Program-made: the position numbers and the translations under genes
Assembly: GCA_021647985.1 (NCBI GenBank)
Contig: JAKITQ010000005.1
Coordinates: forward strand, 1-64,000
Direction: 5' to 3'
Source: Flavobacteriaceae bacterium
GTDB taxonomy: Bacteria > Bacteroidota > Bacteroidia > Flavobacteriales > Flavobacteriaceae
DNA: 64,000 nt
The notes under the pieces: model-generated
The model's database searches: none
Told to the model about the DNA's origin: nothing
Seen by the model: the letters and a program-made list of their open reading frames with translations, nothing else
In this document: in pieces, positions 17,919 to 28,070 of the stretch
How the letters are laid out: the number at the start of each line of letters is the position of its first letter
How positions within the stretch are numbered: position 1 is the stretch's first letter

Positions 17919-20900
17919 ATGGAAATAGTCAAAGCATATATCCCTAAAAATAAAATAAGAATTGTTACAGCAGCATCGCTTTTTGATGGTCATGATGCTG
18001 CTATCAACGTAATGCGTAGAATCATTCAAGCCACTGGGGTTGAAGTGATTCACTTAGGTCATGATCGCAGCGTTGAAGAGGTAGTAAACACAGCAATTCA
18101 GGAAGATGCCAATGCCATTGCCATAACCTCCTATCAAGGTGGTCACAATGAATATTTTAAATTCATGTACGATTTACTCCAAGAAAAAGGAGCCACACAA
18201 ATTAAAATATTTGGTGGTGGTGGCGGTGTAATTCTCCCTAAAGAAATTAAATATCTAATGGATTATGGAATAACCCGAATTTACTCACCCGATGATGGTA
18301 GGAAAATGGGCTTACAAGGCATGATCAATGATATGGTTTCAAAATGCGATTTTTCTCCTGCCGATGAAGTTCCTAAAACAGAGAGTATTGCCAAAAACTT
18401 AAAAAACAACAATGTAAACACGATTGCCAGACTTATTTCTTTAGCTGAAAATAACCATAGTGACTTTTTAAAAATATTTTCAAAAGTAGAAAATACAGAA
18501 AATAACACTCCCATTTTAGGAATAACAGGAACAGGTGGATCCGGAAAATCTTCTTTAGTAGATGAATTAGTTAGACGATTTTTAGAAGATTTTACCAAAA
18601 AAAATATTGCAATAGTTTCTGTAGACCCTTCCAAACGAAAAACGGGTGGAGCCTTATTAGGAGATCGAATTAGAATGAATTCTATCAACAACAACCGAGT
18701 TTATATGCGCTCTTTAGCCACCCGACAATCTAATTTAGCCCTTTCTAAACACGTAAGTGATGCCCTAAATATATTAAAGCAATCTAATTTTGATTTGATT
18801 ATTTTAGAAACCTCGGGTATTGGACAATCAGATACCGAAATATTAGATCATTCTAATGTTTCATTATATGTTATGACCCCAGAATATGGTGCAGCTACGC
18901 AATTGGAAAAAATTGATATGATCGATTTTGCCGATGTAATCGCATTAAATAAATTTGATAAAAAAGGTGCCCTAGATGCCTTACGAGATGTTAAAAAACA
19001 ATACCAGAGAAATCATAAATTATGGAATGAAAAAATAGATAATATGCCGGTATTTGGTACTATTGCTTCTCAGTTTAATGATCCTGGAACCAATAATATC
19101 TATCGCTTTATTATTGAAAAAATAAATGAAAAAACGAATACGGAATTAATAAGTTCTTTCACTAACAATAAGGCTATGAGTGAAAAAATATTTATTATTC
19201 CGCCAAATAGAGTACGCTATTTATCTGAAATATCCGAAAGTAATACTACTTACGATACTTGGAGTAAAACGCAAAGTGAAATTGCCCAAAACCTATATGG
19301 TATATTCAAAACCATTACAACTATTAGCAAGAAAAATATCGTATTAAACGACAATGGTATTGAAGCTTTAACTAAAAACAACGACAATAATGACTTATTA
19401 AATCAATTAATTCAAGCATTTAATAAGATTAAAAAAGACCTCAACTCGCATAACTGGGATATCATTTTAAATTTTGATAAAAAGAAACAACAATATAAAA
19501 ATGATGTTTTCACTTTTAAAGTAAGAAACAAAGAAATACATATTAAAACACATAGCACGTCTCTATCTCAAATTCAAATTCCAAAAATAACTTTACCCAA
19601 ATACAAAGCTTGGGGTGATCTTTTATTGTGGAGTTTACAAGAAAATGTTCCGGGAGAGTTTCCGTTTACCGCCGGAATTTATCCATTTAAAAGAACAGGT
19701 GAAGACCCTACCAGAATGTTTGCTGGTGAAGGCGGACCAGAAAGAACCAATAGAAGATTTCATTATGTTAGTTTAAACGCACCCGCCAAAAGATTATCTA
19801 CTGCATTTGACAGTGTTACCCTTTACGGAAATGACCCCGATATGCGACCTGATATTTACGGTAAAATTGGTAATGCAGGTGTTTCTGTATGTTGCTTGGA
19901 TGATGCAAAAAAATTATATTCGGGTTTTGAATTAACCAATTCGCTTACTTCTGTTTCTATGACCATCAATGGTCCAGCACCTATGTTACTAGGCTTTTTT
20001 ATGAATTCTGCCATAGATCAAGAATGTGAAAAATACATTAAAACCAACGGATTAGAAAAAAAAATAGAACAAAAAATTAATGATTTTTATAAAAATAAAG
20101 GCATTGAAAGACCAAAATATCAAGGAGATCTACCAAAAGGCAATGATGGTTTAGGTCTCATGTTGTTAGGTATAACAGGAGATCAGGTTTTACCTAAAAA
20201 CGTTTATGATCAAATAAAAAAAGAAACTATTTCTAAAGTTAGAGGAACAGTTCAAGCCGATATTTTAAAGGAAGATCAGGCACAAAATACTTGTATTTTT
20301 TCTACTGAATTTGCTCTGAAAATGATGGGTGATGTACAAGAGTATTTTACACAAAATAATATTAGAAATTTTTATTCAGTTTCTATATCAGGTTATCATA
20401 TTGCTGAAGCAGGAGCCAATCCAATTTCACAACTTGCCTTTACTTTATCCAATGGTTTTACTTATGTAGAATATTATATAAGTCGTGGTATGGATATCGA
20501 TAAATTTGGACCTAATTTGTCTTTCTTTTTCTCTAACGGAACCGATCCTGAATATGCTGTGATAGGTAGAGTTGCCCGAAAAATTTGGGCAAAAGCCATG
20601 AAATTAAAATATGGAGCAAATGAAAGAGCACAAATGCTTAAATATCATATCCAAACTTCTGGTAGATCATTACATGCCCAAGAAATCGATTTTAATGATA
20701 TAAGAACCACATTACAAGCGCTTTATGCTATATATGATAATTGCAACTCGCTGCACACCAACGCTTATGATGAAGCAATTACCACCCCAACAGAAGAATC
20801 TGTACGAAGAGCGATGGCCATTCAACTAATTATCAATAAAGAATTAGGCTTGGCTAAAAATGAAAATCCTTTACAGGGATCTTTTATTATTGAAGAATTA

Positions 20901-21341
20901 ACCGACCTAGTTGAACAAGCTGTTTACCTTGAATTTGATAAAATAACAGAACGTGGTGGCGTATTAGGTGCCATGGAAACCATGTACCAAAGATCAAAAA
21001 TTCAAGAAGAAAGCTTGTATTATGAAGAATTAAAACATACCGGACAATTTGAAATAATTGGCGTTAATACCTTTTTAAGTAGCAAAGGTTCTCCTACCAT
21101 TTTACCTCAGGAAGTAATTAGAGCAACCGAAAAAGAAAAATTACATCAAATTGAAGTCATTAAAAACCTGCATCAATGCAATGATAAAATAGCAGCCATT
21201 GAAATTATAAAATTGAAGGAAAAAGCAATTAAAAATGAAAATGTTTTTGAACAACTAATGGAAGCAACAAAAACTTGCTCCTTGGGCCAAATAACAAATG
21301 CTTTATTTGAAGTTGGTGGACAATACAGAAGAAATATGTAG
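17919..21341 (+). CDS. icmF: fused coenzyme-B12 acyl-CoA mutase with its G-protein chaperone
   Basis: A single 1140-residue chain carries all parts of an IcmF-type mutase. Residues 1-150 are the B12-binding domain ([10 protein letters not shown], with the cobalt-ligand His of DGHD, and [10 protein letters not shown]). Residues about 200-420 form the MeaB-like GTPase with Walker [10 protein letters not shown]. Residues about 560-1120 are the mutase barrel, including [29 protein letters not shown] and [20 protein letters not shown]. Such enzymes rearrange isobutyryl-CoA to butyryl-CoA (or related branched acyl-CoAs). It has no neighbour in the same pathway here. Substrate preference is inferred from the fusion. 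Confidence 0.92.
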   Translation: MEIVKAYIPKNKIRIVTAASLFDGHDAAINVMRRIIQATGVEVIHLGHDRSVEEVVNTAIQEDANAIAITSYQGGHNEYFKFMYDLLQEKGATQIKIFGGGGGVILPKEIKYLMDYGITRIYSPDDGRKMGLQGMINDMVSKCDFSPADEVPKTESIAKNLKNNNVNTIARLISLAENNHSDFLKIFSKVENTENNTPILGITGTGGSGKSSLVDELVRRFLEDFTKKNIAIVSVDPSKRKTGGALLGDRIRMNSINNNRVYMRSLATRQSNLALSKHVSDALNILKQSNFDLIILETSGIGQSDTEILDHSNVSLYVMTPEYGAATQLEKIDMIDFADVIALNKFDKKGALDALRDVKKQYQRNHKLWNEKIDNMPVFGTIASQFNDPGTNNIYRFIIEKINEKTNTELISSFTNNKAMSEKIFIIPPNRVRYLSEISESNTTYDTWSKTQSEIAQNLYGIFKTITTISKKNIVLNDNGIEALTKNNDNNDLLNQLIQAFNKIKKDLNSHNWDIILNFDKKKQQYKNDVFTFKVRNKEIHIKTHSTSLSQIQIPKITLPKYKAWGDLLLWSLQENVPGEFPFTAGIYPFKRTGEDPTRMFAGEGGPERTNRRFHYVSLNAPAKRLSTAFDSVTLYGNDPDMRPDIYGKIGNAGVSVCCLDDAKKLYSGFELTNSLTSVSMTINGPAPMLLGFFMNSAIDQECEKYIKTNGLEKKIEQKINDFYKNKGIERPKYQGDLPKGNDGLGLMLLGITGDQVLPKNVYDQIKKETISKVRGTVQADILKEDQAQNTCIFSTEFALKMMGDVQEYFTQNNIRNFYSVSISGYHIAEAGANPISQLAFTLSNGFTYVEYYISRGMDIDKFGPNLSFFFSNGTDPEYAVIGRVARKIWAKAMKLKYGANERAQMLKYHIQTSGRSLHAQEIDFNDIRTTLQALYAIYDNCNSLHTNAYDEAITTPTEESVRRAMAIQLIINKELGLAKNENPLQGSFIIEELTDLVEQAVYLEFDKITERGGVLGAMETMYQRSKIQEESLYYEELKHTGQFEIIGVNTFLSSKGSPTILPQEVIRATEKEKLHQIEVIKNLHQCNDKIAAIEIIKLKEKAIKNENVFEQLMEATKTCSLGQITNALFEVGGQYRRNM

Positions 21342-21384
21342 AATTAATTCTAATATTGATCAATATTACTAATTCAAATTAATT

Positions 21385-21550
21385 ATATACTCAAACCAGA
21401 TAGCTTTTCGGTTTTTTGTCTCGTTCTTTTTCTCTTTATCTGCGTTAAAAAAAGAAACCATAACTAAGGCTATGATTGATTTTTTTGCCTTTCTAAAGAA
21501 AAAAATAATATTCGTCAAAATTCCCCAAAACCTATCTGGTTTGAGTATAT
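21385..21550. repeat. 166-bp inverted-repeat element with 19-bp arms
   Basis: ATATACTCAAACCAGATAG at 21385-21403 is exactly complementary to CTATCTGGTTTGAGTATAT at 21532-21550. Inside lies a second imperfect hairpin around CATAACTAAGGCTATG (21459-21474) flanked by A7 and T7 runs. There is no open frame. The inner core recurs at 13.7 kb. It fills the gap between icmF and the hydrolase gene and looks like a MITE or a mobile structured repeat. Confidence 0.65.
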
Positions 21551-21606
21551 TTGATTTTCTTAAAATTTACCATTAAATCAATTATAGTTAACAAGAAAAC
21601 TAAAAA

Positions 21607-23538
21607 ATGAAACAATTCCCCTTCCGAATAATTCTTCTATTCATTTTAATCAGTTTACAAATATCTTGTACAAAAAACAACAAAGAAGAGCCTTCAGAAA
21701 AACAGGATACTTATGTAATAGACAACTTTAATAAAAAGGAAGTCACCATTAGTATGCGTGATGGAATTAAATTACATACCACAATTTATTCCCCAAAAGA
21801 CAAAAGTAAATCCTATCCAATTTTACTTAAAAGAACTCCTTATAGCTGTAAACCTTATGGAGAATCGGATTATCTTCAAAAAATTGGCCCAAATATACAC
21901 CTTATGAAAGGAGGTAATATTGTTGTTTATCAAGATGTTAGAGGAAGATGGATGAGCGAAGGAATTTATGACAATATGCGAGCCTATATTCCGAATAAAA
22001 AAAACGACAAAGATATTGATGAAAGCTCGGATACTTATGACACGATAGACTGGCTTGTAAAAAACATTGATAATAACAATGGCAATGTTGGTATTTGGGG
22101 TATTTCATACCCTGGATTTTATGCAACTTATGCCACTATAGACGCACATCCTGCCTTAAAAGCTGCTTCTCCTCAAGCTTGTATTGGGGATTTCTTTTTT
22201 GATGATTTTCATCACAATGGCGCCTACTTATTAAGTTATTTTAAAGCTACTGCTCTTTTTGGAACTCCTAAAAACAAACCTATAGATACAGCTTGGTATA
22301 GTTTACCCAATTTAAAAACCCAAGATCAATACCAGTTCTTTTTAGATGCGGGCCCTTTAAAAAATTTAAATAAATATTTCCAATACAATACTGTAGACCA
22401 GCCTAGTTTAAGAAATAATGATAAAGTAGATGATTTTTTTTGGGAAGAGTTAAAAGAGCATCCAAATTATGATACTATTTGGCAGGCAAAAGGTATTATT
22501 CAACATTTAAAAAATATAAAGCCAACGGTAGCAACCATGATTGTTGGAGGTTGGTTCGATGCCGAAGATTTATACGGCCCCTTAGAAACTTATAAAAATA
22601 TTGAAAAATACAATCCGAAAAATTACAATACTATGGTTTTCGGCCCATGGGATCATGGTGCTTGGGCAAGAACCAAAGGAAAAAATATAGTTGGTAATTA
22701 TTACTTTGGAGATTCCATTTCAGAGTTTTTTCAAAAAAATATCGAAACCAAATTCTTTAATCATTTCTTAAAAGGAGAGGGTGATCACAATTCAGGTTTG
22801 CCAGAAGCTTATGTTTATGATTCGGGTAAAAAAGAATGGAAAACTTACGATAGTTGGCCACCACAAGGCGTTGTAAAAGAATCCCTTTTTCTATCTGAGG
22901 ATCAAAAATTATTGTCAAAACAAGAATCAAATACTGGTATTAAATTTGTTAGTGATATCAAAAAACCAGTACCTTATTCAGAAGATATCAAAACGGTTTT
23001 CACACCTAGAAAATACATGACGGATGATCAAAGATTTGCAGCCAGACGACCAGATGTTTTGGTTTTTGAAACAGATATTTTACAAGAAAATTTCACCTTA
23101 GCCGGTGATATTTTAGCCAAATTAAAAGTTGCCACTACTGGTACTGATGCCGATTGGATTGTAAAAATAATTGATGTACATCCAACAGTAATAGAAGAAC
23201 AAAAAGAAGGTATGCAAGACCATTTAAAATTGAGTAATTATCATTTAATGGTTCGCAGTGAGGTAATGAGAGGTAAATTTCGAAATAGTTTTACGTATCC
23301 TGAGGCTTTTATACCAAATAAAAGAACCGATGTAAATATTAAATTACAAGATGTTTTTCACACCTTTAAAAAAGGTCATAAACTACAAGTGCAAGTGCAA
23401 AGCACCTGGTTTCCTTTAATTGATTTAAATCCCCAAACCTTTGTACCTAATATTTTTAAGGCAAATGAAGAAGATTTTAAAACACAAACACACACTGTTT
23501 ACACTTCTTCATCAATTAAATTTACCGTTTTAAAATAA
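21607..23538 (+). CDS. CocE/NonD-family hydrolase, lipoprotein
   Basis: An exported alpha/beta hydrolase of 643 residues related to X-Pro dipeptidyl-peptidases (S15) and cocaine-esterase-like enzymes. A lipoprotein signal ends LISLQISC. The nucleophile elbow is GIWGISYPGFYATYAT (Ser near residue 168), the acid is probably the Asp in GGWFDAEDLYGP, and the His is in FGPWDHGAWAR. The C-terminal jelly-roll (PepX_C) runs from about 470 (FETDILQENFTLAGDI) to the end. It may cleave peptides or esters outside the inner membrane. The transporter gene begins 7 bp downstream, suggesting coupled import of a product. Confidence 0.85.
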   Translation: MKQFPFRIILLFILISLQISCTKNNKEEPSEKQDTYVIDNFNKKEVTISMRDGIKLHTTIYSPKDKSKSYPILLKRTPYSCKPYGESDYLQKIGPNIHLMKGGNIVVYQDVRGRWMSEGIYDNMRAYIPNKKNDKDIDESSDTYDTIDWLVKNIDNNNGNVGIWGISYPGFYATYATIDAHPALKAASPQACIGDFFFDDFHHNGAYLLSYFKATALFGTPKNKPIDTAWYSLPNLKTQDQYQFFLDAGPLKNLNKYFQYNTVDQPSLRNNDKVDDFFWEELKEHPNYDTIWQAKGIIQHLKNIKPTVATMIVGGWFDAEDLYGPLETYKNIEKYNPKNYNTMVFGPWDHGAWARTKGKNIVGNYYFGDSISEFFQKNIETKFFNHFLKGEGDHNSGLPEAYVYDSGKKEWKTYDSWPPQGVVKESLFLSEDQKLLSKQESNTGIKFVSDIKKPVPYSEDIKTVFTPRKYMTDDQRFAARRPDVLVFETDILQENFTLAGDILAKLKVATTGTDADWIVKIIDVHPTVIEEQKEGMQDHLKLSNYHLMVRSEVMRGKFRNSFTYPEAFIPNKRTDVNIKLQDVFHTFKKGHKLQVQVQSTWFPLIDLNPQTFVPNIFKANEEDFKTQTHTVYTSSSIKFTVLK

Positions 23539-23545
23539 ACATGTA

Positions 23546-25075
23546 TTGGATTCACATATTTCTAAAACAGGACAAAAAATTAAATTCGGTGTATTTTTAC
23601 TAGCACCAGTTATATTTTCATATTTGGTGTTTTTTGTAAAATTAGACATAGACAACCCTCAAATTACCTATACTTTAGCGGTTGCTATTTTAATGGCATT
23701 ATGGTGGGTTACTGAAATTGTTCCGCTAGCAATCACATCTCTATTGCCAGTTATTTTATTTCCTATTTTAGGTATAATGAACGGTAAAGATGTATCATCA
23801 ACCTATTTTAATCATGTTATTTTATTATTCCTTGGCGGATTTTTAGTAGCATTAGCAATGCAAAAATGGAATCTTCACAAACGAATTGCACTCAAAATAT
23901 TACTATTGGTAGGAACTGGCCCTGCCAAAATATTATTAGGGTTTATGCTTGCAACAGCATTCTTATCTATGTGGATATCAAATACTGCAACAACTATGTT
24001 AATGATTCCAATATTAATTTCTATCATAAATCAATTAGAAAAAATAAATTCAAAAGAAGCTGTAAAACATTTTTCAATTGGCTTGCTTTTATCCATTGCT
24101 TATAGTGCGTCTATTGGAGGAATTGCAACTTTGGTTGGAACACCACCCAATTTATCGTTTGCTAGAATTTTTAGCATCTATTTTCCTAATGCTCCAGAAA
24201 TATCATTTGCCACATGGTTTTTTTATGCTTTCCCAATAGTTGTTGTAATGTTTGCAATTGCTTGGTTTTATCTTTATTTAGTTTTTGTAAAAAGAAAAAA
24301 CAAATGGAAAAGTTTTAGCAAAGAAAACCTTTTAAATATATATAAAGAACTGGGTAAATGGTCTCAAGAAGAAAAAATAATGCTAATAGTTTTTGTTTCA
24401 ATGGCATTGCTTTGGTTTTTCAGAGCAGATATAACTATTGGCTCAACCACACTTTACGGATGGCAAAATTTATTTAAAAATCCTAATTATTTTAATGATG
24501 GTACTGTTGCAATTTTTATTGCAACTATTTTATTTGTAATTCCGTCAAAGCAACAAAAAGGAAAGTTTTTAATGGATTGGAAAACTGCCGAAGGTATTCC
24601 TTGGGAAATTATTTTATTATTTGGAGGTGGTTTTGCCCTTGCTACAGGCTTTAAAGAATCAGGTTTATCACATTGGTTTGGTGAGCAATTAATTTGGCTA
24701 AAAGATGTTCATCCGTTTTTAATAGTTTTAGCTATTACTATAATAATTACCTTTTTAACTGAAATAACATCAAATACCGCAACCATTGAAACTTTTCTAC
24801 CTGTATTAGCTGGTTTAGCTATGAGTATTGAAATGAATCCATTATTATTTATGTTACCTGCTACCATTGCTAGTTCTTTAGCTTTTATGTTACCTGTTGC
24901 CACACCGCCAAACGCAATTGTTTTTGGAACAAATCGATTACAAATTATTGATATGACAAAAACAGGTTTCTTTTTAAATATTGCAGGAATAATTATTGTT
25001 ACTCTTGCTACCTACTATTTAGGTACATTTATCTTTAATATACAACTTGATGCATTTCCTTTATGGGCAAAATAA
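23546..25075 (+). CDS. DASS-family (SLC13) sodium:anion symporter
   Basis: A 509-residue transporter with about 11-12 membrane segments. The two Na-binding hairpin motifs are seen as WISNTATTMLM and TEITSNTATIETFLPVLAGLA, each with SNTA, along with GGIATLVGTPPNL and ATPPNAIVFGTNRL. It probably imports dicarboxylates, sulfate or similar anions with Na+. The start is a TTG at 23546: an ATG five bases earlier is out of frame and dies after 20 codons. Its end overlaps the methyltransferase gene by 13 bp. Confidence 0.88.
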   Translation: MDSHISKTGQKIKFGVFLLAPVIFSYLVFFVKLDIDNPQITYTLAVAILMALWWVTEIVPLAITSLLPVILFPILGIMNGKDVSSTYFNHVILLFLGGFLVALAMQKWNLHKRIALKILLLVGTGPAKILLGFMLATAFLSMWISNTATTMLMIPILISIINQLEKINSKEAVKHFSIGLLLSIAYSASIGGIATLVGTPPNLSFARIFSIYFPNAPEISFATWFFYAFPIVVVMFAIAWFYLYLVFVKRKNKWKSFSKENLLNIYKELGKWSQEEKIMLIVFVSMALLWFFRADITIGSTTLYGWQNLFKNPNYFNDGTVAIFIATILFVIPSKQQKGKFLMDWKTAEGIPWEIILLFGGGFALATGFKESGLSHWFGEQLIWLKDVHPFLIVLAITIIITFLTEITSNTATIETFLPVLAGLAMSIEMNPLLFMLPATIASSLAFMLPVATPPNAIVFGTNRLQIIDMTKTGFFLNIAGIIIVTLATYYLGTFIFNIQLDAFPLWAK

Positions 25076-25791
25076 TAGTAAATGACATATTTGGTAAAGC
25101 TTTGATTGATTATCAATTAGGTAATTTTATCGAAAATATCACTACTTATTCTTCCGTTTCCGGAAAAGATATGATGGAATTATCTTGGCTTTTTAGAACA
25201 TTTCACGAAATGCCATTAATCGAACAAACTGCATTACAATTGTGTAAAGGATCTATTTTAGATATAGGCTGTGGAGCTGGAAGTCACACCTTGTTTTTAC
25301 AGGATAAAGGGTTTAAAACAAAGGCAATTGATATTTCAAAAGGCGCAATAAAAACCTGTAAGCTTCGAGGAGTTGAAAATGCAATTTTGCAGGATATAAT
25401 GGAATTAAAAAATGAAAAATTCGATACCATTATTGCATTGATGAACGGTACTGGTTTATGTGGAAAATTAGAAAATCTTGAAATATTTCTCAAGCATTTA
25501 AAATCTATTTTAACCATAAACGGACAAATTTTAATTGATTCTTCAGATATAATTTACATGTTTGAAGATGATTTTGGAGACATATCTATTCCGGAAAACC
25601 AAAATTATTATGGTGAGGTTGTATTTGAGTTCAAATACAAAAATGAGTTTAGTGAAAAATTTGATTGGCTTTTTATTGATTTTAATAATTTATGCATTCA
25701 CGCCAATAATGTTGGCTTACACTGTGAATTAATCCAACAAGGTTTTCATTATGAATATTTAGCGAAATTAACTCTGGTAAAGAGCTCTTAG
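25063..25791 (+). CDS. class I SAM-dependent methyltransferase
   Basis: A 242-residue soluble protein. Motif I is ILDIGCGAGSHTLFLQ (near residue 67), followed by the acidic AIDISKGAI and by FDTIIALMNGTGLCG in the motif IV position. The remainder keeps the Rossmann-like alternation. The acceptor substrate is unknown. It starts inside the last codons of the symporter gene (13-bp overlap), so the two are probably translated from one message, although a functional link is not evident. Confidence 0.8.
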   Translation: MGKIIVNDIFGKALIDYQLGNFIENITTYSSVSGKDMMELSWLFRTFHEMPLIEQTALQLCKGSILDIGCGAGSHTLFLQDKGFKTKAIDISKGAIKTCKLRGVENAILQDIMELKNEKFDTIIALMNGTGLCGKLENLEIFLKHLKSILTINGQILIDSSDIIYMFEDDFGDISIPENQNYYGEVVFEFKYKNEFSEKFDWLFIDFNNLCIHANNVGLHCELIQQGFHYEYLAKLTLVKSS

Positions 25792-25796
25792 TTCAC

Positions 25797-26990
25797 CTAG
25801 TTCTGTTTTATCACTTTAAGAAGTACAAATAATAAAATACAAGCAACTAGTAACAAAACAGCCATGACATTCCAGGTAAAAGCAAAGCCATACTTATCTG
25901 ATAGCTGCATACCAATATTTGGCCCAAGTATATGTGCTACCGAAAATGACATGCTATACAAAGCCATATATTCACCTGGCTTGCCTCTTTTAGAACGATT
26001 TAAGGCATAGGCATTTGAAAATGGAAAACCTAACATTTCTCCAAAGGACATTAACAACATACCAATGATTGCAATACCAATCCAATTCGAAATATTTAAA
26101 ACTAAAAAACTTACTGCTAATAAAAATATCCCGACAATAACAATTTTTAAACCTTCTAATTTACTCTTTTCTAAGGCGTGAACCATTGGCATTTCAAACA
26201 AAAAAATAACAAAACCATTCATAGCCAGCAATAAGCCTATCTGCTTTTCATTCATTCTCAAATTTTCACTATAAAACAATGGAATGGTTGAAAAATATTG
26301 CATAAAAGTAAAACCAATTAAAAACATGGCAAACCAAAAAATTAAATATTGCTTATCACGATACGGTGATAATCTCTTTTTAATATTTTCACTTTTTAAC
26401 GCTATAACAGATTTTTTTTGGTATAAAAACTTTACAATTAAAAACGTTGCAGCAATACAAGAAATTCCATCTACCCAAAATAATGCTTGATAACTAATAT
26501 AGGTAATAATCAAACCACCAATAGCAGGTCCAAAAGAAAACCCCAAGTTAATGGCCAGTCTAATTAGTGTAACAGATCTGGTTCTATTTTCTTCTTTGCT
26601 ATAATCCGACAAAGCAACCCAAATAGCTGGTCTAAAAGCATCTGCAACCACAGTCAATAAAAAAACACCTATACAAAGAAAATAAAAAGAAACAATAAAT
26701 TGCAAAGCAAAAAAGGCTAGACCTGTTAAAAATAAACTGGTATACATCACTTTATAATAGCCAACTTTATCGGCTAGTTTTCCTCCGAAAAAAACACCCA
26801 CAACCGAACCAAGACCATAAAAAGTCATAATCCAACCAACTTGACCAAAAGTAAATCCTAAATATTTAGTTAGGTACAAAGATAAAAACGGAATTACCAT
26901 GGCTCCAGCCCTATTAACAAATGTGGTTAGAGCCAAAAGCCAAACTTCCTTTGATAATCCTTTGTAAGGTGTTATTAACTTAGTTAGCAT
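25797..26990 (-). CDS. MFS transporter
   Basis: A 397-residue membrane protein with 12 predicted helices. The major-facilitator signature between helices 2 and 3 is GVFFGGKLADKVGYYKVMYTS, and ENRTRSVTLIRLAINLGFSFGPAIGGLI is the helix 5 motif of drug/proton antiporters. Likely an exporter, substrate unknown. It ends 5 bp from the convergent methyltransferase gene. Confidence 0.88.
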   Translation of the reverse strand: MLTKLITPYKGLSKEVWLLALTTFVNRAGAMVIPFLSLYLTKYLGFTFGQVGWIMTFYGLGSVVGVFFGGKLADKVGYYKVMYTSLFLTGLAFFALQFIVSFYFLCIGVFLLTVVADAFRPAIWVALSDYSKEENRTRSVTLIRLAINLGFSFGPAIGGLIITYISYQALFWVDGISCIAATFLIVKFLYQKKSVIALKSENIKKRLSPYRDKQYLIFWFAMFLIGFTFMQYFSTIPLFYSENLRMNEKQIGLLLAMNGFVIFLFEMPMVHALEKSKLEGLKIVIVGIFLLAVSFLVLNISNWIGIAIIGMLLMSFGEMLGFPFSNAYALNRSKRGKPGEYMALYSMSFSVAHILGPNIGMQLSDKYGFAFTWNVMAVLLLVACILLFVLLKVIKQN

Positions 26991-27066
26991 TTTGTAAAGG
27001 TAAATAAAGTGCGTTCTTTATTATTTAATCATCATCATTTAATGATATAGCTCTATAAAATATACT

Positions 27067-27074
27067 TATATTTG
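27067..27074 (+). promoter_or_regulatory. -7 box TATATTTG of the DUF1684 gene
   Basis: TATATTTG fits TAnnTTTG and lies 18 bp before the ATG at 27093. The region about 20 bp further upstream is T/A-rich without a clear TTG. Confidence 0.4.
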
Positions 27075-27092
27075 ATTCGTTAAAATCACACC

Positions 27093-27698
27093 ATGAAACG
27101 ACTGATAATACTTAGTTTATTTTTAATGAACATGAACATGTTTGCACAACAAAACAAACAAATAAAAGAAGCGCAGAAGTTTCAAAACAAGCTAAATAAA
27201 GAATTTTCCGATAAAGAAAAAAGCCCACTAATGGAGGTTGATTTAAAGGGTTTTAAATCTTTAGATTTTTTCAAAATTGATACAAATTTTATTGTGAAGG
27301 CTAAGCTAAAATTATTTAAAAATAGCAAACCTTTTAAAATGCAAACTACAACAAACAGACTGCCTATTTATAAAGTATATGCAAGCGCCACGTTTAAAAT
27401 TAACGATAAAGAGTTTGTTTTACATATTTACCAAAGTCAAAAATTACTCTTAACTGATAATTTTGAAGATCTATTATTTTTACCCTTTACTGATAAAACG
27501 AATGGTGACAGTACCTATGGAGGAGGACGATATATAGATTTAGATATACCTGAAAATGATACTATAATTATAAACTTTAACAAAGCTTACAATCCTTATT
27601 GTGCTTATAACAGTAAATTTTCGTGCCCTATTCCACCGAGTACAAATCATTTAAACATTGAAATTAAGGCTGGGGTTAAGGCTTTTGTAAGTCGTTAG
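27093..27698 (+). CDS. DUF1684 exported protein
   Basis: A 201-residue protein with a signal peptide (MKRLIILSLFLMNMNMFAQ). The DUF1684 hallmarks are present: FLPFTDKTNGDSTYGGGRYIDLDIP, then FNKAYNPYCAYNSKFSCPIPP near the C-terminus, with the conserved Cys pair and NPYC. The function of the family is unknown. It converges on fluC, the two genes overlapping by 4 bp at their stops. Confidence 0.88.
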   Translation: MKRLIILSLFLMNMNMFAQQNKQIKEAQKFQNKLNKEFSDKEKSPLMEVDLKGFKSLDFFKIDTNFIVKAKLKLFKNSKPFKMQTTTNRLPIYKVYASATFKINDKEFVLHIYQSQKLLLTDNFEDLLFLPFTDKTNGDSTYGGGRYIDLDIPENDTIIINFNKAYNPYCAYNSKFSCPIPPSTNHLNIEIKAGVKAFVSR

Positions 27699-28066
27699 AT
27701 TAATCTTGACAAATACATCCCAAAAAAAACTGCTGAAATTGATAAAACAAATGTTATTATCAAATAAGGAATCATACTGAAGAAATCACCACTCTTTAAA
27801 AATAAATGATTTTCATATGCGAATGTTGAAAAAGTTGTAAAGCCCCCACAAAAACCTGTTGCCAATAATAAAGAATGATTTTCAGTTAATACTCCTGATT
27901 TAGCAGAATAGCCAAAAATTAGACCAATCAACAAACTTCCAAGAATATTAGATAACATGGTACCGTAAGGTATGGCATTTTCAAAATTATTTAATTTTAA
28001 ACTTAACCAATATCTGACAACACTACCTAAACCACCACCAATAAAAACTAAAAATACCTGCTTCAT
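27695..28066 (-). CDS. crcB: fluoride channel FluC/CrcB
   Basis: A 123-residue, four-helix membrane protein. Family signatures are GGGLGSVVRYWLS at the N-terminus, GTMLSNILGSLLIGLIFG with the pore Asn, and GFCGGFTTFSTFAYE with the fluoride-coordinating Phe/Thr track. Dual-topology dimers of this protein expel fluoride. No fluoride riboswitch fits upstream because only 4 bp separate it from the preceding gene. Confidence 0.93.
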   Translation of the reverse strand: MKQVFLVFIGGGLGSVVRYWLSLKLNNFENAIPYGTMLSNILGSLLIGLIFGYSAKSGVLTENHSLLLATGFCGGFTTFSTFAYENHLFLKSGDFFSMIPYLIITFVLSISAVFFGMYLSRLI

Positions 28067-28070
28067 ACGC

